Shown one piece after another: positions 1 to 12,800 of a stretch of 64,000 nucleotides of DNA (positions are counted from its first letter, which is position 1; each line of letters starts with the position of its first letter). This stretch comes from Prionace glauca (lineage: Eukaryota; Chordata; Chondrichthyes; Carcharhiniformes; Carcharhinidae): positions 8,940,389 to 9,004,388 of the forward strand of contig CM075726.1 in the NCBI GenBank assembly GCA_037974335.1, written 5' to 3'. The position numbers and the translations under genes are program-made. Below the pieces are notes generated by a model, which was not told the DNA's origin, ran no database searches, and saw only the letters and a list, made by a program, of their open reading frames with translations.

Positions 1-440
1 GCTCTCGAGGGAGTGCAGCGAAGGTTTACCAGGCTGATTCCAGTGATGGTGGGACTGATGTATGAAGAGAAATTGACCAGGTTAGGATTGTTTTCGCTCG
101 AGTTCAGATGAATGAGAGGGGGTGAATCTCAGAGAGACTTATAAAATTCTAACAGGACTAGACAGGGTAGATGCAGGGAGGATATTCCCGACGATGGGGG
201 AGTCCAGAACCAGAGGTCACAGTCTGAGGATTTAGGGTAGACCATTTAGGATGGAGGTGAAGAGACATTTCTTCACCCAAAGAGTGTGAGCCTGTGGAAT
301 TCATTACCACAGGAAGTAGTAGATATCAAAACATTGAATGTATTCAAGAGGCAGCTGGATATAGCACTTGGGGTGGAAGGGATCAAAGATTATGGGGAAA
401 AAGCAGGATTAGGCTATTGAATTGGATGATCAGTCATGAT
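1..440 (+). mobile_element. CR1-clade LINE 3' fragment, old, cut by window edge
   Basis: Reads the C-terminal RT-ORF motif VQRRFTRLIP-like region, then the conserved RGHSLR and FFTQRV-like blocks, with many changes. Ends in a CR1-type 3' UTR near 440. Confidence 0.7.
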
Positions 441-446
441 CGTGAT

Positions 447-1117
447 AACATAAGAACATAAGAAGTAGAAGCAGGAGTAGGCCATCTAGCCCTTCGAGCC
501 TGCCCCGCCATTCAATAAGATCATGGCTGATCTGTCGTGGCTCAGTTCCACTTTCCCGCCCTCTCCCCATAACCCTTAATCCCCTCTCTTATCAAAAACC
601 CATCAACCCGCTTCTTGAAAATATTTAGCGAGGCAGCCTCCACCACCTCAACGGCCAGAGATTCACCATCCTTTGAGTGAAGAAGTTCCTCCTCAACTCC
701 GTTCTAAACCGCCCCCCCTTTATCTTGAGACTGTGCCCCCTAGTCCTACTATCCTTTCTGAGCGGGAAGAGTCTCTCCACCTCTATCCTATCCATCCCAT
801 TCATTATCTTATACGTCTCAATGAGATCTCCCCTCATTCTTCTAAACTCTAACGAGTACAAACCTAGTTTATTCAGCCTCTCCTCATAGCTCAACCCCCT
901 CAACTCCGGTATCAGCCTGGTAAACCTCCTCTGCACTCCCTCCAAGGCCAAAATATCCTTGCGTAAGTGCGGCGACCAAAACTGCACACAGTACTCCAGC
1001 TGCTGCCTCACCAATGCCCTATACAGCTGCAGCAAGACCTCCCTACTTTTATATTCAATCCCCCTCGCTATGAAGGCCAGCATCCCATTCGCCTTCCTGA
1101 CCACCTGCTGCGAATGG
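447..1117 (-). mobile_element. CR1 LINE 3' fragment, subfamily C
   Basis: Subfamily C is marked by the ORF end (IKGYGERAG in better copies) and a 3' UTR with the plus-strand reading gaacataagaa. ORF pieces YKSREVLLQLYRALVR and FTRLIPELRGLSYEERL are clear. 5'-truncated near 1117. Confidence 0.85.
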
Positions 1118-1500
1118 CAGAGCAAACTCAAAAGACCAAATGGCCTCCTCCTGCTCCTACCTTCTATGTTTCTATGATATGGAAGGTGTGAAGCTCGGAC
1201 TGACAGAACAAGGATGTGGTGGCATTGGAGGCCATTCAGAGGAGGTTCACCAGATTGATTCCAGAGCGGTTGTACGAGGAGCAGTTGAATAGCTTGGATT
1301 TGTACTGGCTGGTGTTCAGGAGAATGAGGGGGGGATTTGATTGAGCTATCTAAAACGCTAAAGGGGATTGATAAGGTGGATATTGAACAGATGTTCCCCT
1401 TTGTAGGACAGGCTAGAATGAGAGGTCATAGATATTGGGGCGAAGTTTCCCATTTCGCCAGCTGTAGCAGTTGAGGGTTAGACTATGGAAGGGTCCATTG
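1118..1500 (+). mobile_element. Decayed CR1 3' fragments
   Basis: 1118-1180 is a CR1 3' UTR end (ggcctcctcctgctcct, then ttctatg); 1190-1500 is an older copy of the RT C-terminal region with weak similarity. Confidence 0.55.
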
Positions 1501-1840
1501 ACTTTGAACAAAGAACAAAGAACAAAGAACAACACAGCACGGGAAACAGGCCCTTCGGCCCAATGAGCCCACGCCGCCGTCCCATTGTCAGTGACCTATT
1601 CATGATTTTAGTCTATGCCTAATGTGTGAGGATCAGGGAGGTCCAATATAGGGACAATTTGTTACCCAATCAATCAGCCTAAAAGCACATTTTTGGGATG
1701 TAGGAGGAAACCGGAGCACCTGGAGGAAACCCACGCAACCACAGGGAGAACGCGCAAACTCCCACGGAGACAGGCCCAAATCCATGTGTCCGCACAGCAA
1801 CAGAGATAGTCTCTGAGCTGTCATGTTGCCCTCGAGATGG
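1501..1840 (-). repeat. Composite LINE/SINE tail repeat
   Basis: Starts with a caaagaa microsatellite tail and the phrase aggcccttcggccc typical of CR1 3' ends here, then an HE1-like SINE core in reverse (gaggaaaccggagcacc). Part of the same unit recurs near 42490-42545. 1841-1980 shows nothing recognisable. Confidence 0.5.
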
Positions 1841-1980
1841 TCCAGTTTACGCACACCAACGACATGAAGCAGTAGGCAACTCCCGAAGCAACATCCAAGA
1901 GCAGCCCACCACAACCTGCCGCCCGCATGCCCCTTGCTGGACTTAAATGCCTGTGGATAAAAAATTCATTATTAAAAAGA

Positions 1981-3785
1981 CTCTATATCCCTGAGGCTAA
2001 AACTGAATTCCAAGCCTTCAATGTTTAGTAAGGCCTGCTATATCCCCTTATATGTAGACCGCTCATGTGGCTGTCCAAGTGACTCTTAAACAACCCTAGT
2101 GTGCCTGCTTCCACCACCTTACTCGGCAGTGCATTCCACATCCCCACTACCCTTTGTGTGAAAAACTGCCCTCTAATATTAGTCTTATATCTAGCCCCCC
2201 TCACCCTAAGCCCGTGACCCCTCGTTCTATCCATTTCTAATAGCGGAAAAAGCTTACTCTATCTATCCCCTTCATAATCTTATAAACCTCTATTAGTTCC
2301 CCCTCAGCCGACGTCTCTCAAGGGAAAACAGCCTAAGTGCGTTCAATCTTTCCTCGTAAGACAGCCCTTCCATACCAGGCAACATCCTGGTAAATCTCCT
2401 CTGCACTCTCTCCAGGATCTCTACATCCTTCCGGTAGTACGGCGACCAGAACTGGACGCAGTACTTCAGGTGAGGCCTAACCAACGTTCTATACAACTGC
2501 AACATCAGACTCCTACTCTTATATTGTATACCCCTTCCTATGAAGGCCAACATGCCATACGCTTTCCTCATCACATTCTGCACCTGCACCGACACCTTCA
2601 GGGACTTGTGTACCTGCACCCCCAGGTCTCTCTGCGTATCTATACTCCGGATAGTTCTACCTTTTATCGTATAACTCCCCTCCACATTATTCCGGCCAAA
2701 GTGCATCACCTCGCATTTCTCCGGATTAAATTCCATTTGAACATAAGAACATAAGAAATAGGAGCAGGAGTAGGCCATCTGGCCCTTCGAGCCTGCCCCG
2801 CCATTCAATAAGATCATGGCTGATCTGTCGTGACTCAGCTCCACCTTCCCGCCCTCTCCCCATAACCCTTAATCCCTTCTCTTATCAAAAACCCATCAAC
2901 CCGTTTCTTAAAAATATTTAGCGAGGCAGCCTCCACCACTTCAACGGGCAGAGAATTCCAGAGATTCACCACCCTTTGAGTGAAGAAGTTCCTCCTCAAC
3001 TCTGTTCTAAACCGCCCCCCCTTTATCTTGAGGCTGTGCCCCCTAGTCCTACTGTCTTTTTTGAGCGGGAAGAGTCTTTCCACCTCTATCCTATCCATCC
3101 CATTCATCATCTTATACGTCTCAATGAGATCTCCCCTCATTCTTCTAAACTCTAACGAGTACAAGCCTAGTTTATTCAGCCTCTCCTCATAGCTCAATCC
3201 CCTCAACTCCGGTATCAGCCGAGTAAACCTCCTCTGCACTCCCTCCAGGGCCAAAATATCCTTGCGCAGGTGCGGCGCCCAAAACTGCACACAGTACTCC
3301 AGCTGCGGCCTCACCAATGCCCTATACAGCTGTAGCAAGACCTCCCTACTTTTATATTCAATCCCCCTCGCTATGAAGGCCATCTATGTGCCCAATCTAC
3401 CAGCCTGTCTATGTCCTGTTGCATTGCCAGGCACTGCTCCTCAGTACCCGCCAATCTAACCATCTTAGTGTCATCAGCAAATTTGCTGATCACACCACCT
3501 ACCCCCTCTTCCAAGTCATTAATATATACTACAAATAGTAGAGGTCCTAGTACCGAGCCCTGCGGCACCCCACTGGTGACAGCCCTCCAATTGGAAAAGG
3601 AGCCCTCCACTACTACCCGCTGTCTTCTCCTCCCAAGCCAGTTCTTCACCCATCTACATACCTGGCCTTGTATCCCATGAGCCTTCACCTTTTCTATCAG
3701 CCTACCATGAGGGACCTTGTCAAACGCCTTACTGAAATCCATAGAGACATCAACGGCTTGTCCTTCGTCAACCGTTTTTGTCACT
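1981..3785 (-). mobile_element. CR1 LINE, subfamily D, split by a later CR1
   Basis: Two parts, 1981-2738 and 3383-3785, were contiguous: the first ends upstream at MEFNPEKCEVMHFG and the second carries MDFSKAFDKVPHGRL, SGVPQGSVLGPLLF and KFADDTK, ending at DRLVDWAHRW, exactly the preceding residues. RT motif A and the FADD catalytic box are present. Frame breaks exist. Interrupted by the subfamily C copy at 2739-3382. Confidence 0.85.
2739..3382 (-). mobile_element. CR1 LINE subfamily C, nested in subfamily D copy
   Basis: 5'-truncated at AFIARGIEYKSREV and ends in the subfamily C 3' UTR (ORF end IKGYGERAG). The host element's reading frame resumes on both sides, so this is a later insertion. 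No clear target-site duplication longer than a few bases. Confidence 0.85.
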
Positions 3786-4368
3786 TCGGGTGGGATTTTC
3801 TGATTTCAGGGGAAAATTCCCGCCCATAGAGTGAGAGAAGATAGGTTCATAGCTGACATGAGAAGAAACTACTTCTCTCAGAGATTTGAGAATCTGTGGA
3901 ATTCATTCAAAAGGCAACTTTTTTTTCACCTATTTTTAAATAACATCTGATGTTGGAGGAATAGAGAAGGGTCATTTTTCCCTGGAAAAGATCCCTATCT
4001 GGGTACTATTCTACATCCATCAGGCCTGATCAGGAGATTCTGCCGCTTGCCTTAGGAAAAACGGGAAAGATTTACAGAGATTCCAACTAAAACTCCATTC
4101 ACTCACACAGGCATTGGAGAATCCCAGCCTGGAAACAGGATGGATGTTTAAGGCGCACATCTCAAATTATTCACATACTGCGTCCAAAAAATATTATTTC
4201 CTGGAAGAATTCCAGTCAGGAAGCCAAGTACCCTCTGTTACTGATAGCTTGCCCCCACTCAGCTGATAACTGAGTGAGAGGCTGGAACTCAGCCCAAACA
4301 AAGCCCCTGTCTGATAAACCGGTCACAATTTAACACAGCGCGACAGAATTGCTGCCTTTTGACTAGTG
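3786..4368. other. Intronic/flanking sequence, little recognised
   Basis: 3815-3925 resembles a worn CR1 3' fragment on the plus strand. The rest shows no gene, and a search of the minus strand for gene A's terminal exon found no convincing candidate. Confidence 0.4.
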
Positions 4369-4682
4369 AAGGGTGGCACGGTGACACAGTGGTTAGCACT
4401 GCTGCCTCACAGTGCCAGGGACTCAGGTTCGATTCCTGGCTTGGACACTGTCTGTGTGAAGGCTGCATGTTCTCCCCATGTCTGCGTGGGTTTCCTCCAG
4501 CTGCTCCGGTTTCCTCCCACAGTCCGAAAGACGTGCAGATTAGGTTGATTGGACATACTACATTGGCCCTTAGTGTCAGGGGGACTTGTAAGGTAAATGG
4601 GGTTGTGGGGGTAGGGCTTGTGGTCGGTGCAGACTCGATGGGCCAAATGGCCTCACTCTGCACTGTAGGGATTCTATGAAAA
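4369..4682 (+). mobile_element. tRNA-derived SINE (HE1-type), near full length
   Basis: 5' tRNA-like head with A box (tggttagcactgctgcc) and B box (aggttcgattcctgg), a conserved core (tttcctccagctgctccgg), and a CR1-like 3' end (gggattctatga). 4683-4915 is unique intron. Confidence 0.8.
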
Positions 4683-4915
4683 CCTTGAGAGGTCAAGAAA
4701 ATGTCCTGCTCCACTTGGCTGACCCCTGACACTCAGCACCCCCGAACACCCCCTCACTAATCACCCCAGCACTGGGGTGAGCAGGGGTACAATGAGAAGC
4801 CCGATTCACAGTCATTGTTCTAAAGGATACATAACTCCCTGTTTTGCCAGTTGTAGCGAGGTGAGTTAGAGTGCGAATCTGAGTTCACCGCTACCTTTCA
4901 GTTGCTATTCCTTAC

Positions 4916-4987
4916 CTGTCTCTTCTTGGTGAGGGTTTTGAATGTTGACATTACTGTACACAGACTCCTCTTTAGGTTTCTGTGGCC
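4916..4987 (-). CDS. Gene A tail exon 4 with ITIM-like SVYSNV
   Basis: A 72-bp exon, phase 1-1, acceptor TGTCCTTTCTAG and donor GTAAGG. It codes GPQKPKEESVYSNVNIQNP and ends HQEET. SVYSNV fits the ITIM pattern with Ser at -2 and Val at +3; VYSNV could also be an SH2 docking site. Layout and ending (…QEET) echo the 23-residue tail units upstream, with one extra codon. It lies 11.4 kb beyond tail exon 3, the interval being CR1 copies and a minisatellite, so membership in the same transcript is inferred from strand, phase and similarity. The next exon with the stop codon was not found. Confidence 0.62.
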
Positions 4988-5051
4988 CTAGAAAGGACAC
5001 AATCAGTCATCATTACCTGCAAACCTTTTATACAACTGAATAGCAAAGCAA

Positions 5052-5190
5052 TAAATCCAACAACAACTCGCATTTACCTAGTACCCAAAACACAGTGAAA
5101 CGACCCAAGGCACTTCTCAGGAGAGCTAATCAAAAATAGTTGGACACTGAGACAAGAATAGAGATAATAGAGATAAGGACGCCAGGGGTA
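5052..5190. repeat. Fragment of a dispersed repeat
   Basis: Matches, from memory, an abundant elasmobranch repeat beginning caacttgcatttat and containing a ccaaggcacttc block. Too short to assign a family. Confidence 0.35.
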
Positions 5191-5195
5191 GTATT

Positions 5196-5765
5196 CAGAG
5201 CAGGCCATTCGGCCCATCAAACCCACTCTGCCATTTCATAAGATCATGGAAATACAGAAAACAGGAGCAGGAGTAGGCCATTTGGTCCTTTGAGCCTGCT
5301 CTGTCATTCACTATCATCATGGCTGATCATCCAACTCAGTAACCTGATACGCCCTTCCTCCCTTTAGCCACCAGAGCTATATCTAACTATTTCCTGGAAT
5401 TGTATGTTCTGGCCTCAACTACTTTCTGTGGTAGTGAATTCCCCACATTCACCCCCCTCTGGGTGAAGAAATTTCCCCTCACTTCAGTTCTAAAAGGTTT
5501 ACCCCTTATCCTCAAACTATGACCCCTAGTTCTGGACCATTGGGAACATTCTTTCTGAATCTACCCTGTCTAACCCTGTTAGAATTTTATAAGTTTCTAT
5601 GAGATCCCCTCTCACTCTTCTAAACTCCAGTGAATATAATCCTGACCGATTTAGTCTCTCCTCATATGACAGGCCTGTCATCCCAGGAACCAGCCTGGTA
5701 AACCTTCACTGTACTCCCTCTATAGGAAGGACATCCTTCCTCAGATAAGGAGACTGATTGATTGG
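5196..5765 (-). mobile_element. Old CR1 LINE 3' fragment
   Basis: Minus strand reads the C-terminal RT-ORF blocks (RGHSLR-like, RTEV.GNFF.) and an aggcccattcggccc-type 3' UTR. Strongly diverged from the young subfamilies. 5766-6190 holds no recognised feature. Confidence 0.65.
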
Positions 5766-6192
5766 ATTGTGAGTTTAACTCCACTTTTCTACCTGTTTCC
5801 CGTAACCCTCAAACTCCTACGAGTTTTGTGAACTCTCTTGAAATGACTGGAAATCTATCGGATCCGCCATCAAACTCCTTGCCAGCAAACTTTAAAACTA
5901 CACTCCTAACACATATGGCCAATCATCGTTCATTGAAAATGTTGTCCGATTGTGTCATGATAATCGACACACGCGTGTACCGTGCTCACGAACGCTGCCA
6001 CACTGTCTGACTCCCTGCTGGATGAGAGCCTTGGTCTGGAGGAGTGAAGGAGGGAAAACTAAGAGCCAGTGCTGCCGCTGGGGTCATCTCGCTGAATCTC
6101 GCTGCCAAGTGTCTGATTCTTCAATTGGGTGTCCCGACTTTAACCATATGGGAAAATGTTCTACAGCTCAGACTGGATTCATCTGGGGGGAG

Positions 6193-7832
6193 GGGAGAGG
6201 AGGGCATCAATGGGACACACTCCCTCACCCCTGACCTCCTGGGGGGTTTCAATGGGCACATCCCCCATCGCTGACCTCCTTGGGGGGGGGGTTTCAATGG
6301 GCACATCCCCCATCGCTGACCTCCTTGGGGGGGGGGGGTTTCAATGGGCACATCCCCCATCGCTGACCTCCTTGGGGGGGGGGGTTTCAATGGGTACATC
6401 CCCCATCGCTGACCACCTGGGGGAGGGCCTCAATGGGCACATCCCCCCACTGCTGACCTCCTGGGGGGGTCTCAATGGGCACATCCCCCCACCCCTGACC
6501 TCCTGGGGGGGTCTCAATGGGCACATATCCCCACCCCTGACCTCCTGGGGGGGGTTTCAATGGGCACATCCCCCCACCCCTGACCTCCTGGGGGGGGTTT
6601 CAATGGGCACATCCCCCATCGCTGACCTCCTGGGGGGGTCTCAATGGGCACATACCCCCACCCCTGACCTCCTGGGGGGGTCTCAATGGGCACATATCCC
6701 CACCCCTGACCTTCTGGGGGGGGTTTCAATGGGCACATCCCCCCACCCCTGACCTCCTGGGGGGGGTTTCAATGGGCACATCCCCCACCCCTGACCTCCT
6801 GGGGGGGTTTCAATGGGCACATCCCTCATCGCTGACCTCCTGGGGGGTTCTCAATGGGCACATCCCCCCACCCCTGACCTCCTGGGGGGGTTTCAATGGG
6901 CACATCCCCCATCGCTGACCACCTGGGGGGGGTCTCAATGGGCACATACCCCCACGCCTGACCTCCTGGGGGGGTCTCAGTGGGCACATCCCCCACCCCT
7001 GACCTCCTGGGGGGGGTTTCAATGGGCACATCCCCCCACCCCTGACCTCCTGGGGGGGTCTCAATGGGCACATCCCCCACCCCTGACCTCCTGGGGGGGT
7101 CTCAATGGGCACATACCCCATCGCTGACCTCCTGGGGGGGTCTCAATGGGCACATCCCCCACCCCTGACCTCCTGGGGGGGTCTCAATGGGCACATATCC
7201 CCACCCCTGACCTCCTGGGGGGGGTTTCAATGGGCACATCCCCCCACCCCTGACCTCCTGGGGGGTCTCAATGGACACATCCCCCCACCCCTGACCTCCT
7301 GGGGGGTCTCAATGGACACATCCCCCATCGCTGACCTCCTGGGGGGGTCTCAATGGGCACACCCCCCCACCCCTGACCTCCTGGGGGGGGTTTCAATGGG
7401 CACATCCCCCACCCCTGCCCTCCTGGGGGGGGTCTCAATGGGCACATCCCCCATCGCTGACCTCCTGGGGGGGGTTTCAATGGGCACATCCCCCATCGCT
7501 GCCCTCCTGGGGGGGGTCTCAATGGGCACATCCCCCACCCCTGACCTCCTGGGGGGGTTTCAATGGGCACACCCCCCCACCCCTGACCTCCTGGGGGGGT
7601 TTCAATGGGCAAACCCCCCATCGCTGACCTCCTGGGGGGGGTCTCAATGGGCACATACCCCTACCCCTGACCTCCTGGGGGGTTTCAATGGGCACATCCC
7701 CCCACCCCTGACCTCCTGGGGGGGGTTTCAATGGGCACATCCCCCCACCCCTGACCTCCTGGGGGGGTCTCAATGGGCACATCTCCCATCGCTGACCTCC
7801 TGGGGGGGTCTCAATGGCCTCCGTTCCCTCCA
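6193..7832. repeat. Minisatellite 1, unit 41-45 bp, about 38 copies
   Basis: Each unit reads tttcaatgggcacatccccc, then a short variable part (atcg or accc), ctgacctcctt and a run of 6-10 G. Units vary mainly in G-run length and in ggtctc/ggtttc. All six frames stay open across much of it because the unit lacks stops, so the long ORFs here are not genes. It lies in the intron between tail exons 3 and 4 of gene A. Copy number is by eye. Confidence 0.95.
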
Positions 7833-7849
7833 GTGGGGTCAGCCCCCTG

Positions 7850-7912
7850 TTTTGATTTGATTTATTATTGTCACATGTGTTAATATATATTGAAAAGTAT
7901 TGTTTCTCACTA
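7850..7912 (-). mobile_element. L2-like LINE 3' tail
   Basis: Reverse complement of the caagaaacaatacttttca, ataataaatcaaatcaaa tail also found at 14236-14332, 48850-48915 and 53880-53945. 7913-8140 shows nothing recognised. Confidence 0.6.
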
Positions 7913-8140
7913 GTGGAGAGCTGTTGCTAACCCAGCTGGAGTGAACTACTCCTGGTGGAGGATGGGTGGGGGGGTTTGGTGATGTGGGTTGCAGTTCCGG
8001 GCCTGCTAATCAGATGGAAATTCAACTATAAATATTGAAATCAGAACCATGTCACCGATGATGCTACAAATTTTCGTCAATTTTCTGACTGATCTTTGTG
8101 AAATTGTATGTTTTTTCTTTCAGTTGATACTATCTTCAAC

Positions 8141-8470
8141 TTCCTTAGAACAAAGAAAATTACAGCACAGGAACAGGCCCTTCGGCCCTCTAAGCCTGCA
8201 CTGACCTAACTAAAACCCCCTACCCATCCAGGGACCATATCCCTCTATTCTAGTCCCACCCTATTCATGTATTTGTCAAGACGCCCCTTAAAACTCACTA
8301 CCATATCTGCTTCCACTACCTCCCCGGGCAGTGAGTTCCAAGCACTCACCACCCTCTGTGTAAAATACTTGTCTTTAAATCTTGCCCCTCACACCTTAAA
8401 CCTATGCCCTCTAGTAATTGACTCTTCCACTCTGGGAAAAAGCTTCTGACTATCCAGTTTGCCACGGATG
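8141..8470 (-). mobile_element. CR1 LINE 3' fragment
   Basis: CR1 3' UTR with aggcccttcggccc followed by the minus-strand C-terminal ORF region; similar to 44783-45235. Confidence 0.7.
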
Positions 8471-8479
8471 GTGTGTCCT

Positions 8480-9885
8480 CCTCCTCGATTCTTTTTAGCA
8501 GAATGTAACTTTGCTTAGTGTTATAAAATATCTCCTTAAATGTCTGCACCTACATCTGTACTGATTTTCCCTTGAACCTAATTTCCCAGTTTACATTAGT
8601 TAGCTGCATCTCACATCCTTGCAATTGTGTTTATTCAAGTCTAGTGCTCAATCCAATTTCTTCTCATAAGAACGTAAGAAACATAAGAAATAGGAGCAGG
8701 AGTAGGCCATCTAGCCCCTCGAGCCTGCCCCGCCATTCAATAAGATCATGGCTGATCTGTCGTGTCTCAGTTCCACATTCCCGCCCTCTCCCCATAACCC
8801 TTAATCCCCTCTCTTCTCAAAAACCCATCAACCCGCGTCTTAAATATATTGAGCGAGGCAGCCTCCACCACTTCAACGGGCAGAGAATTCCAGAGATTCA
8901 CCACCCTTTGAGTGAAGAAGTTCCTCTTCAACTCCGTTCTAAACCGCCCCCCTTTATCTTGAGGCTGTGCCCCCTAGTCCTACTATCCTTTTTGAGCGGG
9001 AAGAGCCTCTCCACCTCTATCCTATCCATCCCATTCATCATCTTATATGTCTCAATGAGATCTCCCCTCATTCTTCTAAACTCTAACGAGTACAAGCCTA
9101 GTTTATTCAGCCTCTCCTCATAGCTCAACCCCCTCAACTCCGGTATCAGCCTAGTAAACCTCCTCTTCACTCCCTCCAAGGCCAAAATATCCTTGTGTAA
9201 GTGCGGCGACCAAAACTGCACACAGTGCAGTTCTCCCTCAAATTGAATGTGAAATTCAATCATATTATGATCACTGCCACCTAAAAGCTTTTTTTCTATG
9301 AAATTATTAATTAATCCCACCTTATTGCACATTACCAGAATACCCTGCTCTCCGATTGATTGTAGAATGTGCTGCTCTAAGAAATTGTCCCAAAAACACT
9401 TTTTCAAGTTACCATTTCCAATTTGTTTGATTGAACTTTTCGATCAGATTCAGTCTGATTCACCCAGACTATATTCATATTAAAATCATACATGATTATT
9501 ACTGTTCCTTTCTTAAAAGCCCCCAATCCTTCTTCCTGCATACCCTACCCTACAGTGTAGTTATTATTATAGGGGTCTACAAACTAAGATCATCTCTCAG
9601 TGTTGTACTGCCATCTTTAACTAACAGAGCTCCTCCTCCAAATGTTACTAACCTCCTGCACTTCCTAAAGGAACCTTGAATATTCAGGTCCTACCCTCAG
9701 CTCTGTAATGGCCATCAGGTCATCTATATTTATTTCTATTTCAGCTGACAATTCATCTGTTTTGTTACAAATGCCATTTACGGCCAGATATAGAACCATT
9801 AGTTCTGTGGTTTTACTATTTTTGCAAACTCTGTACATATTTGCTGGTGAACTCTTTATTTTGAACACTCTGTTTCTCTGAGTAT
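8480..9885 (-). mobile_element. Old LINE endonuclease region, split by CR1-C
   Basis: 8480-8666 and 9226-9885 belong to one older CR1-like element; the second part reads GGSDHNMIEF on the minus strand, the SDHN box of an APE-type endonuclease. No long frame survives. Confidence 0.5.
8667..9225 (-). mobile_element. CR1 LINE subfamily C fragment, nested
   Basis: Subfamily C 3' UTR and ORF end with FTRLIPELRGLSYEERL; 5'-truncated at the CVQFWSPHL block. Inserted in the older endonuclease fragment around it. Confidence 0.85.
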
Positions 9886-9887
9886 TA

Positions 9888-12800
9888 TTATAGAATCATA
9901 GAAAAACTATAGAACAAATAGGCCCTTCGGCCCCCAAGTTGTGCCAATCATATCTCTACCTATTAGGCATATTTATAACTTTCAATCCCATTAAGTCCCA
10001 TGTACTCATTCAGAAGTCTCTTAAAAGATTCTATCAAATTTGCCTCTACCACCACCGACAGCAGCCGATTCCATTCACACACCACTCTCTGAGTGAAAAA
10101 CTTACCCCTGACATCTCCTCTGTACCTGCTCCCCAGCACCTTAAACCTGTGTCGTCTCATAGTGACCATTTCAGCCCTGGGAAAAAGCCTCTGAGAATCC
10201 ACATGATCAATACCTCAACATCTTATAAACCTCTATCAGGTCCCCTCTCATCCTTCGTCTCTCCAAGGAGAAAAGACCGAGCTCTCTCAACCTATCCTAA
10301 TAAGGCATGCCACCCATTCCAGGCAACATCCTTCTAAGTCTCCTCTGTACCCTTTCAATAGCTTCCACATCCTTCCTGTAATGCGCACAGTACTCCAAGT
10401 GGGGTCTGACAAGGGTCTTATACAATTGCAGCATTACCTCCCGATTCCTAAACTCAATCCCTCGGTTGATGAAGGCCAGTACACTATACGCCTTCTTGAC
10501 CACATCCTCTACCTGCGAGGCCAATTTAAGAGTCCTATGAACCTGGACCCCAAGATCCTTCTGATCTTCCACACTCCTAAGAGTCTTACCCTTGATATTA
10601 TATTCCTTCATCCCATTGGTCCTGCCAAAATGGACCACTACACATTTATCTGGGTTGAAGTCCATCTGCCACTTCTCCACCCAGTCTTGCATCCTATCTA
10701 TGTCTCACTGCAACTTCTGACATCCCTCCAGTCTATCCACAACACCTCCAACCTTCGTGACATCGGCAAACTTATCAACCCATCCCTCCACTTCCTCATC
10801 CAGGCCATTTATAAAAACCACCAACAGCAAGGGTCCTAGAACAGATCCCTGGGGCACTCGACTGGTGACCGACCTCCATGCAAAAAAAGACCCATCCACA
10901 ACCACTCTCTGCCTTCTGTGAGCAAGCCAGTTCTGGATCCATAAGGCAACAGCCCCTTGGATCCCATGCCCTCTCAGTTTTTCAAGAACTCTTGCATGGG
11001 GGACCTTATCAAATGCCTTGCTGAAGTCCATATAAACCACATCCACCGCTCTTCCTTCGTCAATGTCACATTTTCAAGATCTCAACCAGGCTCATAAGGC
11101 ACGATTTGCCTTTGACAAAGTCATGCTGACTACTTTTGAGCATACTAAACTTCTTTAAATGTTCATAAATCCTGTCCTACAGAATCTTCTCCATCAACTT
11201 ACCAACTACTGAGGTTAGTTTCACCAGTCGGTAATTTCCTGGGCTATCCCTATTCCCTTTCTTGAATATAGGCACCACATCCGCAATCCTCCAATCCTCC
11301 GGAACCTCTCCCGTCTCCATCGACGATGCAAAGATCATTGCCAGAGGCTCTGCAATCTCTTCCCTCGCCTCCCACAGTAACCTGGGGTACATCCCATCTG
11401 GTCCCAGCGACTTATCTATCTTGATGCTATTCAAAAGCTCCAACACATCCTCTTTCTTAATGTCAACATATGCAAGCTTTTCAGTCTGCCGCAAGCCTGC
11501 ATTACAACCACCAAGATCCTTTTCCACCGTGAATACCTCTACTATTTCTATCGGTTCTGTACAAACTTTCCCACCATCACATTTTATAAGTCCTATTCCT
11601 TCACATCTCATCCTTCTGCTCTTCACATATTTGTAGAATGCCTTAGGGTTTTCCTTAATCAAACCTGTCAAGGCCTTCTCATGACCCCTTCTGGCTCTCC
11701 TAATTTCCTTCTCAAGCTCCTTCCTACAAGTTGTATACTCCTCTAGATCCCTAGCATTACCTAGCTCTCTGAACCTTTTGTCCGCTTTTCTTTTCATCTA
11801 GATTAATTACAACTTTCGTGCACCACGGTTCCTGTAACCTACCATAACCTCCCTGTCTCATCGGAACGTTGTCGTGAAGAACTCCAGACAAACATTCCTT
11901 GAAACTCTGCCATATTACTTCTGTACATTTCCCCAAGAAAACCTCCTTCCAATTTATGCTTCTAATTTCCTCCCTGATGGCTTCATAATTTCCCTTACTC
12001 CAGATAAACACTTTCCGAGCTTGCCTGATCCTATCTCTCTCCAATGTTAGTGTAAAGGAGATAGAATTATGATTACTATCCCCAAAATGCTTTCCCACTG
12101 AGAGATCTGACACCTGTCCAGGTTCATTACCCAGTACCAGATCGAGTACAGCCTCTCCTCTTGTAGGCTTATCCACATACTGTGTCAGGAAACCCTCCTG
12201 GACACACCAAACAAACTCCTTCCCACCTAAACGCCTTACCCTAGGGATATTACAATCGAAATTAAAGTCTCCCATCACAACAACTCTGTTGTTGGGACAT
12301 GAATATAGCTGAGGAGGACACTGGGTTGCAGGGGTGTAAAATAGACAGTATTACGGTTGATAAGGAGGATGTGCTGGATATTCTTGAGGGGTTGAAAATA
12401 GATAAGTCCCCTGGTCCGGATGGGATCTACCCTAGGATTCTCTGGGAGGCTAGAGAGGTGATTGCAGAGCCTCTGGCTCTGATCTTCAGGTCGTCATTGG
12501 TCTCTGGTGTAGTCCCGGAGGATTGGAGGATAGCGAATGTTGTCCCATTGTTTAAGAAGGGGAACAGAGACTTTGCCGGGAATTATAGGCCGGTGAGTCT
12601 TACTTCTGTTGTGGGCAAGGTTTTAGAAAAAATTATTAGGGATAGGATTTATAGTTATTTGGAGTGTAATGAATTGATTAGAAATAGTCAGCATGGTTTT
12701 GTAGCGGGTAGGTCGTGCCTTACTAACCTTATTGAGTTTTTTGATAAGGTGACCAAAGAGGTGGATGGGGGTAAGGCAGTGGACGTGGTGTTTATGGATT

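Noticed and set aside
6193-7832. Possible CRISPR-like array
   Set aside because: Units are head-to-tail without unique spacers, and the context is a vertebrate genome.
6156-7860. Open frames on both strands, up to 251 codons
   Set aside because: Minisatellite 1; repeated peptide with no stop in the unit, no domain and no splice context.
8115-8140. Plus-strand polypyrimidine tract and AG resembling an acceptor
   Set aside because: No open exon with coding character follows; a CR1 fragment starts directly after.
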